64,000 bases of DNA from Rhynchonema sp. JSB1_4 (Eukaryota; Nematoda; Chromadorea; Monhysterida; Xyalidae), in assembly GCA_030248065.1 (NCBI GenBank), contig JASAMV010005148.1, forward strand, positions 31,399 to 95,398, written 5' to 3'. Numbering within the stretch: position 1 is the stretch's first letter; every line of letters starts with the position of its first letter. A model generated the notes under the pieces. That model saw only the letters and a program-made list of their open reading frames with translations, ran no database searches and was not told where the DNA came from. This document shows positions 1 through 13,300 of this stretch, piece after piece. The translations under genes and the position numbers were made by a program.

Positions 1-395
1 GAAGAAACATTTTATTCCTGACTGAAGTTACTGTTTTTGGCTTGTAAAGCACATAAGAATCACTGGAAATATGGACAATCAGATCAAATCGAAACAGGGC
101 ATTGAAAATGATTGTACGAAACCAAAAAACTTCGTCAAGTTCAGCAGCACTCAAAACACGACGTCACGAATGCAGCGCTGGTGAAATAGGACAACGGTTC
201 ATGCTGGGCTTAAACACGACACGACTGACCTGGCGAGCCTCAAACGTTTTTTTGCCAAGCACACGTGTCCTTCATTCTCGGCAAAGCTCATTTGGCGTAA
301 AACTTCTGTGACGACATTATGGCAGTAGTAGTTTAGATCGAATGATCGCAATCACAATGTTCAAATGTCCAAATGCACAAATGCGCAACTGTCTG
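1..395. other. 3' flank of the LIN-24-like gene
   Basis: No coding sequence is recognised here. A minus-strand AATAAA (plus TTTATT at 11-16) lies about 380 nt past the stop of the neighbouring gene and could be its poly(A) signal, so this is probably 3' UTR. That is inference. Confidence 0.35.
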
Positions 396-2024
396 CTAAT
401 CGTCCCCACTTCCCATTGGTCGTTGTGTGAGCTGAATCTTCTGTTCAACGCCGTATTTGAAGTTGCAAGTGCCCCTCGTCTCCACACACACTTGTCCGTC
501 GACAATCCTGAACCCAGTCAGGCCTCGCTGCAGTTCGCGCGTGAGAATGTCCTTCACATCACCCTCTATGATCGTCACCAGTTCGTTGTTTTCTCGTAGA
601 TTCGTCACCGTCACAATGACCCTGCCGTGGAATCGAGTCTCCATCTTGAACGCACCCTGACGCTGTGCCTCTGTGATCACCAACTCAGCAACGGTCTCCG
701 TGTTGGGAGGCACTTTCACAAGATTGTCCACGCCCCAGGTCATTTCCTGAAATGTGTGCCTTGCGTGCAACCAATGCTTCATTTTTCCAGAAACACTAAC
801 GAGAGGGTATGAAAATATTACGTGAGAACGGACCGACTTATGGTTGAGCTCATCTGTGCAGTATTTCTTTGGAAGAATAGAAACAAAATGCCCAAACTCT
901 TGCTAATGCGTGTATACTGTACCTCTTCAATAGTGTCCTCGCCAATATTGACTAACGAAACTTCACGTTTGAAGCCCGCGTTCGCTTCGGCTATTTCTTC
1001 GGGCAGTTTTAGACCGAGTGAAAACTCCATACCACGGGAGAAGCCCTTTTCGATGCAGACCTGGAAAGCGAACATTGCTGTCAACCTTGACTTGTTTATG
1101 TATGTACAATTACGGTCGGTATCAAACTCAATGACCGGATCTGCCCTACTACTAAGGTTAAATTTAATTATTATTTACTATATTCTTTATTCGCCGAGAC
1201 TGATGGGGATATAAGCCGAGCAACAGCTCACCGTGGCAGCCGATCGCGTAGTGCGTTCAGTTTTGAAGCTGTACTCCTGCTCCTGAGCGGTCGAATTGCG
1301 GAATATGGTCTTGAAGAGAACTTGCGGCTGGATTCGGGGCGCGGACGGACCTGAAAGGGTGCTTGGATCACCACTTTGATTTGAAAGATTGATCTTTGCA
1401 AGCCTTAGTCCCTTACCATTACCAGGCCAAATAATACGTTGTGATTACTAACCACTTGTCTTGTGACGTTGCATTTTTGCTGTATGACAAATATAAGTTG
1501 TAAGCTAACTACCCTCGTTGTAGGTCGTAACACCAGTACGGTATGATACTGACATTTGGCGGGAATGGTGGTGTAAGATCAGACTCAGCCATGACAATGG
1601 TTGACGTGCGTGAACGCATTGAACCTATAAACATCGAGCGGTCGACGAACCTGATGCAGCGCCCCCCTTCCTCGAGTCACTGGCCATCCACGGGATCATG
1701 TCGTATGTCGGATCGCCAAAATGGAAACGAACTCGATTCCAGTTGATGTTGAATTGAAGGAACTCCTTCGCAATGCGACCTGACCGAATAGAGAGAATGA
1801 CTTTCGCAATCTGTGGACAGTCTGACTGACTGATTTTATCTAGCATTGAACAAACACTGCATGATACCATGGGAGGAGGTGTCCTTCCAAGTACAGGATG
1901 GCCCAAAAGTTCACCACCCAATCCAACCTTGTTCCTTGCTCTTTGTCGCATCGAACATCTCTTTCGCCCATCGCAGAATCAACAGTTCAAGATCCGGAAT
2001 CTGACTTTGCGCCGATGAGGCCAT
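396..2024 (-). CDS. LIN-24-like ETX/MTX2 (aerolysin-type fold) protein
   Basis: Five exons with matching phases: 1928-2024, 1651-1821, 1232-1350, 918-1060, 396-795. They give about 309 aa. The N-terminal third is a helical leader. The rest is a beta-rich domain with hallmarks I associate with animal ETX/MTX2 proteins such as C. elegans LIN-24: an N-[ST]-T-x-x-Q-E-Y-x-F-K-T-E-R-T-T stretch (exon 3), a block with E-A-N-A-G-F (exon 4), and W-G-V-D followed by V-P-P-N-T (exon 5). The fold is that of beta-pore-forming proteins. The worm members act in cell death and engulfment, so a toxin role is not implied. No signal peptide is visible, so it is probably cytosolic. A strong 3' splice site (TTTGCAG) lies about 45 nt before the chosen ATG and the frame stays open through it, so the start may lie further upstream. 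The exon structure is secure; the family name is from memory of motifs. Confidence 0.6.
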
Positions 2025-2245
2025 TTTGATATGTGCCGGCGATTTCTTTGGGTCGGAATCGGGCTGCTGCAAAGTAAAATTGGGTACACACGTGAATAGA
2101 CGAAAAGGAATGTCATATAAATGAGACACCGTTCACATGAAGCCTGCAGAACTGATCCCGATTGTCCAATGTTCTGGCATTGAACGATGATTTCAATACA
2201 TAATCATTAGGTGGGAAAATTAGTTGCTGACACAGCTCACGGGTA

Positions 2246-2337
2246 ATAAAACTAAACAAAAAAAAACAAAGCAACAACCCACACAACACACCCAACCACC
2301 ACCAACCCCCCCCACAAAACCCCCCCAACCCCCCCCC

Positions 2338-2375
<38 letters not shown>
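2246..2375. repeat. A/C-only low-complexity tract ending in a 37-base C run
   Basis: Plus-strand bases are almost exclusively A and C, passing from A-rich through CA-rich to an uninterrupted C run at 2339-2375. Open frames across it encode only Pro/Thr/Gln or poly-Gly strings and are not genes. A similar tract occurs at 28147-28230. Confidence 0.9.
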
Positions 2376-4358
2376 TATGGCATATTTGCCGTTTTCTCTG
2401 GTAACCAGGAGACATGCCTTGGAAAATGGCATGCGAAAATACATAACCAGCAACAGCTGGCGTTGTACTCATACTACAGAACCGAAGGTTCTTGGTCAAC
2501 GTTGCTTGATGCGCCAAGTACCTGTTTCGTTTGAAAATCAAACTTATGCAAAAAAGCCGATCAATAGCTCACCGTTAGCGAATCACTGGCGGCGCACGTT
2601 GATAACGCACATCCCATAACAGATTTGAGTGAATCACAATTATTGATTGATCGACTTCACACCTGGAATGTACAGTGTCTGGATTTGGTTCTGGAACACA
2701 TTGGTACGGTTGATAGTGTATAGTCATTGAGGTTTGAAACTACAACAGTTATGGCAACGGTATCCGCTACGCACATCGCATGGAACTCGATTGATAGGGG
2801 CGGAACTAACACTTCCAGCTGTATGCTACCATTTGATGCTTTTTTTATCACCCAAGAACTACAGTTCTGAATCTCAGCCATCAAACCGCTGTTCTTGTGT
2901 CAATATTTGGATACGCTGCTGCGCGCCTCTGCACGAATATTCCGACACCAAAACTGAATACTGTATAAAATCGAAAAATGCAATATGGCGCCGCTGCCGT
3001 CCATAAAACAGGACACTCTGTGGCTATACGTTCAAAACAGTTGCCCAGAGGTACGTATATGTTACCACCCGACCGAACGTTTCCTACATAAGTTCAGTAC
3101 ATCCGCTATGGAATGCCGACGTAATTTATGACTTTTTTGAGATTTTCGCTAACGTCGACCAGACACAAAAATCATATGAAAACCTTTAAGTCAGTGAAAG
3201 TTCACTCTCAAGTTTTGTTTTTCTGTTTCTACATGAGCGTGTGCTACTAAAGGCTTATTCATGTAACTGTCCACTTTACACATTTTATTGCGCGAAAAAT
3301 GCACATACTGAAATGTATTAGGCGACTAATTGAAAATTCCTCTGCACATGTGGTGGCGCAATGAGGGAATATTATCTGGAAATTGTTGGGTGACGCACTT
3401 TATGCGCGTGCTACAAGGTGACACAAATGTTGTACTGCGGTGCGGCCTGCGGTTGTACCCATTAAATCCCGATCTTCCGACGGTTGCTACGCAGCGAAAG
3501 GCGGAAATTTAGTTCACGCTCGCTTGAATTTCATTCCCAAACAAGCGCATTTCCTGTGACCAAACGCAAAAGTGCCGCAATACCGCGCACCACACACTTC
3601 TTATGAAAAATGACCAAAATATCCAAACTATATCCAGAACACCAGCCTAAACGTTCAGCAGCCTTATCCGCGAGTGTGCACATGTGCGTAATATGAAGCT
3701 AATAACATTCTCATTTCGCTTACAAACCGCTCATACGTATCACAAACCCGGGATAGCAAGCAAGCAATACAAGCGTGACCGAGTTATATGCGCATATGCA
3801 GTATACATATAGCTGGGTTCACTAACAAGCTTACATATATGCACAAGCTGAAAACTAGCAACAAACAGCACACCACGTCAGGCATGACTGTGACATGAAT
3901 CCATGGCAGACACCGTACAGTTCCACAGGACCCTCTCGCATGTACATACAAAGACAGAACCGAAACCTTGTAGTCAGACAAGGCCCGTCAGTCGCAGAGC
4001 CCGCATAGTTGCAAGCCCACCGCAGTTTGTGTGATAGGGGCAAGGGTATGGATTTCAACAAGTGTGCGACTGTAAGCTGGAACTAATGAATGATTGATGC
4101 CCACAGTAGCGTATGACACTATATATGACATCGACATTGACAGGCGTTGCTGGCTGTGGCGTGACATTGCATACTTGAAGAACTCGTGGTAATTTATCGA
4201 AAATGTTGAAAATGCCTGAGAAACCCGCCTGCAAAACCAAAGTCGATGCAGTGCCCCTGCGGTGCAGAGTTTGCTTTGAGCCGTGAAAACATGTCATGCA
4301 GCACAAAACCGACATCAATACCCTTTCAACACAATGGCAATCGGACTGAGGTGATAAT

Positions 4359-4530
4359 CAGTGATGTATATGTACGTAGTTGGGGTCGGGTTGGGGGCAT
4401 TACCTCAGATAGGTTGCTCGAGCTACGAAATCCCATACCCCCAAATCGCCTGAAACCCCCAAAATTCCAAAATTTGCCAGGTATTAGCTGGCTCTAGGTG
4501 GCCCTCGCCAGCTAAAAAAGTACATCACTG
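4359..4530. mobile_element. Small MITE-like element with 10-bp terminal inverted repeats
   Basis: CAGTGATGTA at 4359-4368 is matched by TACATCACTG at 4521-4530. The 172-bp interval is C/G-rich, unlike its flanks, and contains phrases (CCCATACCCCC, AGCTGGCT) resembling the repeat nest near 31.5 kb. The TIR is short, so this is tentative. Confidence 0.4.
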
Positions 4531-6596
4531 GTGATGAGATCTTTGACAACAAGAATTAAGGAAAGATCACTTGCGGCCAAGCACACTGCAAATCAGGAAC
4601 GCTTGAGTGCTTTAACACACGACACTTTCAAGACGTGTGATGTATTGAAACGGATAACACGCTTCGATCACTGATAAGGGACAAATTACCCTAATTTCAC
4701 ACCTTCCCGCTCATGTCAAAAGATTCAGTGCCGACTGCCTATAGGTACAGATTTTATGTATATAGTTTATGGATGATCGCTATTTCGGAAACGAAACCGG
4801 ATTAAAAATTGTTTGGCTGAAGTAGTGTTATGAATTTTCAGGTGATTTGGTTGACGATGTATCTTGATTATGTTTCAAGCGCTAACCCAATCACATAGTT
4901 GGAAAATAAAACCACACAACTGCAGTACATGTTATACTTTGCACCTGTGTTACGTACACAAGAACAAAATGGGCTGTGGATGCTGTCGTTAACGCGTAAT
5001 TTGTTGTCAGTTTTGTCAAAATGTAGCGTGACCAGCCGTCACTTTGTGCTTGCTGCACAGGCCTAATCCAATCACTGCTAATTTCCCGTGACTGCGGTCA
5101 AACTCACACACACACAACACACTGCGCCCTTGAATGACTAACTGATGATGGGAAATTTGTTGTACAACAACCGCTTTGTTATTTACATTGAACAACCGTT
5201 GCATAATCTTAGAGGTATTCCGATAAAGTTGGAAGAGCTTAATGTGAAGCTCCTGTAAATAAAATTTCAAATAAATTCACGTTCACAGAAAATGAATAAA
5301 CATAATGGCCTGGTGACGTGCTACCTTGATGATTTATCCCGTTATTTTATGAACGAACGTCCTAACTTTTTCAGACTTTGAGTTGTCAGAGACAAAATGA
5401 ATATACTGTAGCTCACAAGATGGGTATACAGTATAGCAAAGAGCACCTTTAATACAGTATTACTGACGCTACATCATGGTATCGTATTCATGTTTGTTCA
5501 ACTTACGGAAAAAAGAAGGCAACCGCCAGCAGGCACCCACACACACAGGCACGAAAAGAAGAGCCAACCCCGGCGGGCAACAAGACCAAGGGTCCGAGAA
5601 GGGGTACGATGTAAGCTTTCGTGGAAGCAGCATGGTTGTTTGGGCGAACATAATACGAAAGACAAGCAGCAAACAAGCGCATTACGGGCAAGCGGCGTGG
5701 AGCAACCTGTCTGTTTGATAGCAAAGTGTTGTGCGCATGTGCACGTGGGGCCAGGCCAGAGACCCACCTATTGAATTCGATTACACCTTGGCATGCGTGG
5801 CCGCCAATGCGTGAATGGTGGTTTGAGGTATTGGGGACGGCATTTGACACGCTTCATCACAGCATATCGTCAAGACTTTGATTTGATCGCAACACGCAAA
5901 ACACAGGTTAATGCAAAATTGTCCGAAACAAGCGGGATGAACATAAAACCAGCGATGCTTTTGAACATTTCGTGTTTATGGCTGGGGCGTTGGTATCGCT
6001 CAATCTGTATACCTATTATACATACATGAAGCTGCTTTTAGAGTGCCGGTGTGCGTTCAAGCTTTGATACGCATTTCAGACGCGAGATTAAATTTTTTTA
6101 AAACCACGGTAATTTTGGCTGAATTTTTATAATTTGCATCTAACGACCAGACCGATTTGAATTGGGATGAGCAAATTAGAAGAGCACTAAGTGCCGACAC
6201 AGAAAAAGAGGCGCCTGGAGCATCACAACTTTGAAACACGTGTTTAAACGACTGCGTTGTGACCTAAGCACAACAAACGCGTCCAATCATCGGGTGTATC
6301 GTTGCACTGTGACTCTTGTCTATGTGTTCAATAACAAACTGTTGTCTCGTTTCACAGTATGCAGTTGTTCCCGCATTACTCAGCTTTGTGGCCAAAACTT
6401 CTGCTGTTTAGGTATGGATCCATCTTTGCCTGGTCTGTGTGTGCATACAATGTGGCCTTCGGAAGCGTACGGGTGCCGTAAAATTGCGAACACACCAGCA
6501 CAAAGTGCACGGCCGTTGAACGCATTCAGTTAGACACGAAATGGCACCCACTTGGCCCTGTTGTCGGTGGCGATACGGTAGCCATACAACTGCATA

Positions 6597-6857
6597 TCAC
6601 GTGACAGTTCCAGCGCGTGATCGTATAAATGGGGCCGAGCGTTTTGTCACGACCCATCCGTGAAAGCAGGGGCAGGCTTGTTTCAAGTCAAGGGCCGCTC
6701 GGGGAATACATTTTCGGAAAGTGGACGCGCGCCGCAGCCAAAATGAAGCCGTGAGAATACCACACACGGCGATGCATGCAGTCATGCAAACTAAAGGTAA
6801 CATGACGGGAGGAATAAGAACCGGAACAGAACCCGAAGAACCCTCTTCATTGTTCAT
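6597..6857 (-). CDS. Possible exon of a small single-pass membrane protein
   Basis: A minus-strand frame opens directly after a good 3' splice site (CCCCAG at about 6858) with Met-Asn-Asn. It has a short acidic/Ser-Gly stretch, about 25 hydrophobic residues, then basic residues (Leu-Arg-Arg), as in a membrane segment followed by a cytoplasmic tail. No family is recognised. It could be an alternative 3' exon of SLC34 or an unrelated or decayed exon. A second frame ending near 6540 also looks protein-like but cannot be joined. Confidence 0.25.
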   Translation of the reverse strand: MNNEEGSSGSVPVLIPPVMLPLVCMTACIAVCGILTASFWLRRASTFRKCIPRAALDLKQACPCFHGWVVTKRSAPFIRSRAGTVT

Positions 6858-7140
6858 CTGGGGATAAAAGACATGGTCAGTGGTTGGTTGTTATCTTTAG
6901 CTTAGTATTAGATTTGGTCTGGAGAAGGGCAGGGTTCGATGAAAATTTGGAAGATGACAGATAAATCCGGGTTTTTGTGATACATACAAGCTGTTTTCTA
7001 TTACAACTATGCATTCAAGAAAAGCTTGCCAACTAGTGCAATACTCTAACCGGCAGGGAGGCTATTAAAAATTGCTGCGCCATCATCATTGCGCAAATAT
7101 TTTTACAATACAGTACGCCAATTGAATTAAACGTTGTGTA

Positions 7141-7146
7141 TTTATT
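7141..7146 (-). terminator. Candidate poly(A) signal of SLC34
   Basis: AATAAA on the minus strand about 170 nt past the SLC34 stop at 7317-7319. It is the right hexamer at a sensible distance, but the cleavage site cannot be verified. Confidence 0.4.
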
Positions 7147-7316
7147 TTCTGCGAATCATGGACACATCTAAAACGATGAAAATCAATAACAATACCACAC
7201 GTAGTGCAAGGATAAAACCGGTTCCTACTGTAACTGGTGATGTTGGCACATTTCATGAACCAAATAATGATTGATACAAATTTCGAGAATAATGAAAACA
7301 GTCACATCACAATCGA

Positions 7317-10300
7317 TCACAAATTGACAGTCGTTTGTTGGTGTTGTTTGATTCGATGCAAGTCGGCCTCACTCTGTCCCGGCGTATGTCGCACCAATCT
7401 GTCGGTTCGATGCGGTGCCGTCTCTGCCCTGATGCAGCAAGCAAACACGGTCGAGATCACGTGATCATATGGTGCCAACGAATGCAGGGGTCGCGGCAGG
7501 AATGACCAGGTGCGCAGCCATGTCGGCAGCAGGGACGGCCGATTGCGCTGCAAATCATGCGTTTGGTCAAACATCATCGAGCTCATTCTATAGTTGTGCC
7601 TGACTGATCAAGGCAACATTACCTGTATAACATTGATGATGATCACGAGTGCGAATAGTACAGCGATGGGCAGCCCGACAGCCAGTGCAACGGTGGTGCC
7701 GATCAAGGACAAGCCGAACACGACCAACGGCAGCAATACGAACGATGCCACAATGTACAACACCGCGAACCAACGGTACTGCAATAATGATGGTGACATT
7801 TGATTGGCAAAGGCATGACGGGTATTGGTAAGGCTCGGCCAATGGTGGTCTGATTTGGGCTTCGGCTAACGCTCCATGTGTGACACGAGACCCTTGACAC
7901 TGTACAGTCGATCACTTTGGTCTCCGATGCCAAGTTCTCGACAAACAAGATTAGTTTCGGATAGTTAAACAGCTATCCGATCTAACCACACCCCCGTACC
8001 TTAGCCGTTGTGTTGCCCAACACTTTAGCAGCGCCGATCGGTAGCGCGCGCAGCGGCCAGATCACATAGAAGATCAGTATTCCGGTCAGATTGAAGAACA
8101 GATGACAGAGCGCGATTTGCAGGGCCCTGGAATCAAAAATCTCAGCTTTCGGCCGGAAGATCAAGCCTGAATGATCAAGGTGATACTCACAAATGAATAT
8201 GATCGCCAGCCAACGCGGCCAATATGCTTGTCCATGTAGTGCCCACGTTGGCACCCAATGTCAGCGGGTACATTCGGTCAACGGTGAGCACGCCAACACC
8301 GACCAGGGGAGTCAAGGCCGATGTGACGATGCTCGATGATTGTACCTGTGTACGGTGGGTTGGGTACATTGGGCCGCAGCAATGATGCGAGCAAGCACAA
8401 CGACCATGAAAACTTTGTTTGGTTGGACCGCGTTTTGGTACGCAGCACTAGCTTAGATAATAACTTTTACGCTGGTCACAAATAGTGCTTCGAAAGCTGA
8501 GTTCAAACAAAAAAGTGCCTTTGTCTTGCCGTAGTCGTAGTCAATGAGTTGCCTTCAATTAGACTATAGTTGATTCGCGTGTCTTTATTCGACTAACCAG
8601 TATTGTCATCACGCAGCCAACCACGATGGCGATGTAGCCGGTCAGCCATTTCCATCTGCCCGGCAGGTCGTTGTTGACGAAACGTCTGTGAGAAAAAAGG
8701 CGTAATTTTGTATGGAGTATGATAAATAAAAGTACCGAAAAACGAAAGACACAAAGTGCCGAATACCCAACAAACCTTATGGTGCTGGCCAGTTGTCCTT
8801 TGAGTGTCGAATGCAGCAGTTTGACGATGGCAAACAGACAGACACAGAGCACGACCAGTGACGCGATCAATAGGATCAAGCCGATTGTGCCGTCACGCCA
8901 TTGCAGTGCACCGAAGATGTGCGAACCTGATACATCAAGGAGATATTGGTGATCGTGACCTTGAGAATTCGGAATGTTTCTTGATCTATCTGGACGGGAC
9001 TCGTTATGCGCGTGGATTAGCTGACCAGTGGATTTTGGGTCTTTTTGTTTCACTTTTCATGGTTGTAACCACAAGGCATATGCGCAACATCAATACATAG
9101 TCATTGATAAAATGGATCGCATAACCTTATAACCGCAAAATGGGCATATAACTGACACTGCAAGTCCGGTCCCAGTGACAATGCTTGCCAAAACCAGAAC
9201 CGCCAATAAGTTTTGCATAACATTCGCACGCAAAAACTGATGTGACCAAGAAGCAAGAAGACAAGACTTGACCGGTCACCGGGTATGATATCAACCCAGC
9301 AATGAATCATGGAGGTAAACAATCGAACCTGAGCATATCCGCACGGCGCCTGCACTCAATGATGTTTCATTTATAGTTGTTTTGTTGTGGACATGGTCGA
9401 ATCGCACGTACCGATGACAATATCGTTTGACGAGACTGACCGAACCGGCCTCTGCTTTGCCGGTGGCAATGTCCTCGATTTTGGCCTTGTCCAGCTGTAA
9501 ATATGAAAATGTGGATGAATTGTGGAATTACAATGCCATGATTTACTTATGGGCATTTACTTTATCGAGATGAAACACTGGAATACGGAACCTGAACGAT
9601 CAGCTTGTTGAACGGGTCGGTGAGATATTTGAGCAGTTTTGGTGGCTTCTGGCCTTTGGTCAGATGGAATGAATCGACGACGAAACTGCTCAAGTGGTAC
9701 AGATAGCCTGGAATGAAATAGGAACACTGTCCGTGGTCGACTTTATATTGAGCAAAAACGACAAATGTCATGTCATAAAAAACAATACAGAACTGCATGT
9801 GTATTGATATGGTGAGAGCTCAACATACCAGTGATAATTTCGAGGGGCAACAGCAGCACGACACACGACCAATTGAACATGTCGTGCACGGTGGCGGCAG
9901 CGAAGGCGCGTCGGAACTCATTGCGCCGACCCGAATGGCCCAGTGACACCAATGTGTTGGTCATTGATGTGCCGATGTTGGCACCCATCACGATCGGGAT
10001 CGCCGCACGAACCGGCATGACTGAAACATCACACGAATTGTTGGCGCACTGACTGATTGGTATTTGGCTGGTGATGCTTACTGGTACATACAGTGCGGTG
10101 GTTGTTACCCAAATATGAGAACAGACAAAACGGCGGTGAGAAAAGCAGCCAAAAGCAACTCTTCAATCGGTGGATTTTTAAAAACCGGCTTTGACCTCCC
10201 TCTTTTCTTTCACCGCACAGTTTCTATCTGTCCCGCGATCTCTAATGCAAGACAGTGGGCTATAAAGTTGGTGCAGGTCACGGTAAACATGCACATACTG

Positions 10301-13300
10301 TAACCTGTACTTGACAAGTACAGATGGATGTCCAACCTATTTTACCTAAGACTTACCTGAGTTGAGTTCGCCTACATAGAATGAAAGACCTGACTGCCAG
10401 CCTGTGTAGCTGATGTTGCCTAAAACACCTAAATACCTGAAAGCAACGGTTTTGGTCCTACACGCCGTGTGCTACCAACAAGCTCCCAGTCACTTACCTG
10501 CGACTTTTCGTTCCGTCTCTTGTGCCTCGTCAAGGTTTGAGCGTGCGCCCTTGTCTCGGCCGATTGGCTGGCAGTGCAGGTCACATACAGCGGTGGGGGT
10601 TCCGCTTTAGGATTTCAGATACACAAACTACCCATCAGTGTGTAGGAATCATAAAGCAGAACTACTGTATTCGCATTTAGGCTGCAAAAAGTAAAGGGCA
10701 GAAAATAGAAATGTGCACGCCAAATAAGGCGCATAAATTATGCGTGCGGAGGACAAACCGCCGCGAATGCAATGGCAGAGAAAATATATGGAATTTACTC
10801 TCGCTGGCGACCAATCCAACGACAATCGAGGTCGACGTGGATGAGCTTTGTAACAGCACCGTGGTGAGCACACCAATCATCAGCCCACTGATTGGGTTCT
10901 GTAGCAGCACCGACTCGCGAAACACTCGACCTGAAAATTCATATTACGCAACCTTATGGTCCCGAAAATCCAGGACCAACTTTTTCGGGCCCGTACTTTT
11001 CAGGCCCGGAACTTTTCGGACCCGGTGCCATTCAGTAACGGGTCTGTTCAGTCCAGCACCACAGAGTTTCGGCGGGCCCGGTGCGTTTCAGACGCGATGC
11101 CTTTCAGGTCCGGTGCTATTCAGGCCCGATTCCTTTGAGGCCCAGGTTTTTTCAGGCCGGGACAATTCGGTCCCTAATCACCTGGGCACGGGTGCCCGCC
11201 CTCTCTGCCGCAAGCCCGCCTCATCCCGGGAGAGAACGCTAAAAATACAAAGTTGATGGGTCGCGCCACTAATTGTACCAGGCCCAATGCCATTCAGTCC
11301 CGGTGCCATTCAGTTCAGGCTCGATGCCGTGACTAGACCAGAATGAAAGTGTCCACCTTCACTTCGTCGCATCAAGACGGGTTTGCCATTCACGGCCACG
11401 ATTCAGGGCAAGCTCAGATTTTTGGAGAGGCAGCACACGTTAATTTTAGTCACCCGAAATGCTCTCGCCTTTTTTTACGATTTCGACCTGAACCGCACCC
11501 GGACTGAATGGCAGGGCTTGACACCTACTGGGCCAGAAAAAGAACCGGGCCTGAAAGATACTGGGCCTGAATGGCACAGTGCAATATTTTTGAAGAGCAG
11601 CCTCTGTTGAGCCAGAAAACTAGGTGAAACACGCGGTGCAATATTTTTGAAGAGGAGCCTCTGCTGAGCTAGAGGACTTGGTGAGACACGCGGTGCAATA
11701 TTTTTGAAGAGGAGCCTCTGCTGAGCTAGAGGACTTGGTGAGACACGCGGTGCAATATTTTTGAAGGGCAGCCTCTGTTGAGCTAGAGAACTAGGTGAAA
11801 CACGCGGTGCAATATTTTTGAAGAGGAGCCTCTGTTGAGCTAGAGGACTTGGTGAGACACGCGGTGCAATATTTTTGAAGAGGAGCCTCTGTTGAGCTAG
11901 AGGACTTGGTGAGACACGCGGTGCAATATTTTTGAAGAGGAGCCTCTGTTGAGCTAGAGGACTTGGTGAGACACGCGGTGCAATATTTTTGAAGAGGAGC
12001 CTCTGCTGAGCTAGAGGACTTGGTGAGACACGCGGTGCAATATTTTTGAAGAGGAGCCTCTGTTGAGCTAGAGGACTTGGTGAGACACGCGGTGCAATAT
12101 TTTTGAAGAGGAGCCTCTGTTGAGCTAGAGGACTTGGTGAGACACGCGGTGCAATATTTTTGAAGAGGATTCTGCTGAGCCTAGAGGACTTGGTGAGACA
12201 CGCGGTGCAATATTTTTGAAGAGGAGCTCTAAGGAGAGGGGCTAGCCTCTGTTGAGCTAGAGGACTAGGTGAAACACGCGGTGCAATATTTTTGAAGAGG
12301 AGCCTCTGTTGAGCTAGAGGACTTGGTGAGACACGCGGTGCAATATTTTTGAAGAGGAGCCTCTCGGACCTCCGCGCCAATTGAAATCTGTTGAGCTAGA
12401 GGACTTGGTGAGACACGCGGTGCAATATTTTTGAAGAGCAGCCTCTGTTGAGCTAGAGGACTTGGTGAGACACGCGGTGCAATATTTTTGAAGAGGAGCC
12501 TCTGTTGAGCTAGAGGACTTGGTGAGACACGCGGTGCAATATTTTTGAAGAGGAGCCTCTGTTGAGCTAGAGGACTTGGTGAGACACGCGGTGCAATATT
12601 TTTGAAGAGGAGCCTCTGTTGAGCTAGAGGACTTTGTGAGACACGCGGCGCAAGATTTGTGAAGAGGAGCCTCTGCTGAGCTAGAGGACTTGGTGAGACA
12701 CGCGGTTGCAATATTTTTGAAGAGGAGCCTCTGTTGAGCTAGAGGACTTGGTGAGACACGCGGTGCAATATTTTTGAAGAGGAGCCTCTGTTGAGCTAGA
12801 GGACTTGGTGAGACACGCGGTGCAATATTTTTGAAGAGGAGCCTCTGTTGAGCTAGAGGACTTGGAAATGGTGCACGCAGCGCATATTTTTGAAGGACAG
12901 CCTCTGTTGAGCTAGAGAACTAGGTGAAACACGCGGTGCAATATTTTTGAAGGGCAGCCTCTGTTGAGCTAGAGGACTTGGTGAGACACGCGGTGCAATA
13001 TTTTTGAAGAAGATTCTGCTGAGCTAGAGGACTTGGTGAGACACGCGGTGCAATATTTTTGAAGGGCAGCCTCTGTTGAGCTAGAGAACTAGGTGAAACA
13101 CGCGGTGCAATATTTTTGAAGAGGAGCCTCTGTTGAGCTAGAGGACTTGGTGAGACACGCGGCGCAATATTTTTGAAGAGGAGCCTCTGTTGAGCTAGAG
13201 GACTTGGTGAGACACGCGGTGCAATATTTTTGAAGAGGAGCCTCTGTTGAGCTAGAGGACTTGGTGAGACACGCGGTGCAATATTTTTGAAGAGGAGCCT

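Larger units (their letters stand above)
2025..7316. other. Gene-poor interval between the LIN-24-like gene and SLC34
   Basis: About 5.3 kb with no confidently recognised gene. It holds the A/C-rich tract at 2246-2375, a small inverted-repeat element at 4359-4530, and one possible membrane-protein exon at 6597-6857. The rest shows only short open frames without splice logic or recognisable motifs. Confidence 0.6.

Noticed and set aside
2224..2619. Proline-rich protein (131 codons, plus strand) and its poly-Gly antisense frames
   Set aside because: Created by the C homopolymer and A/C tract.
10711..11256. 181-codon plus-strand frame
   Set aside because: Antisense to an SLC34 exon and continuing into the inverted-repeat arm of the satellite element.
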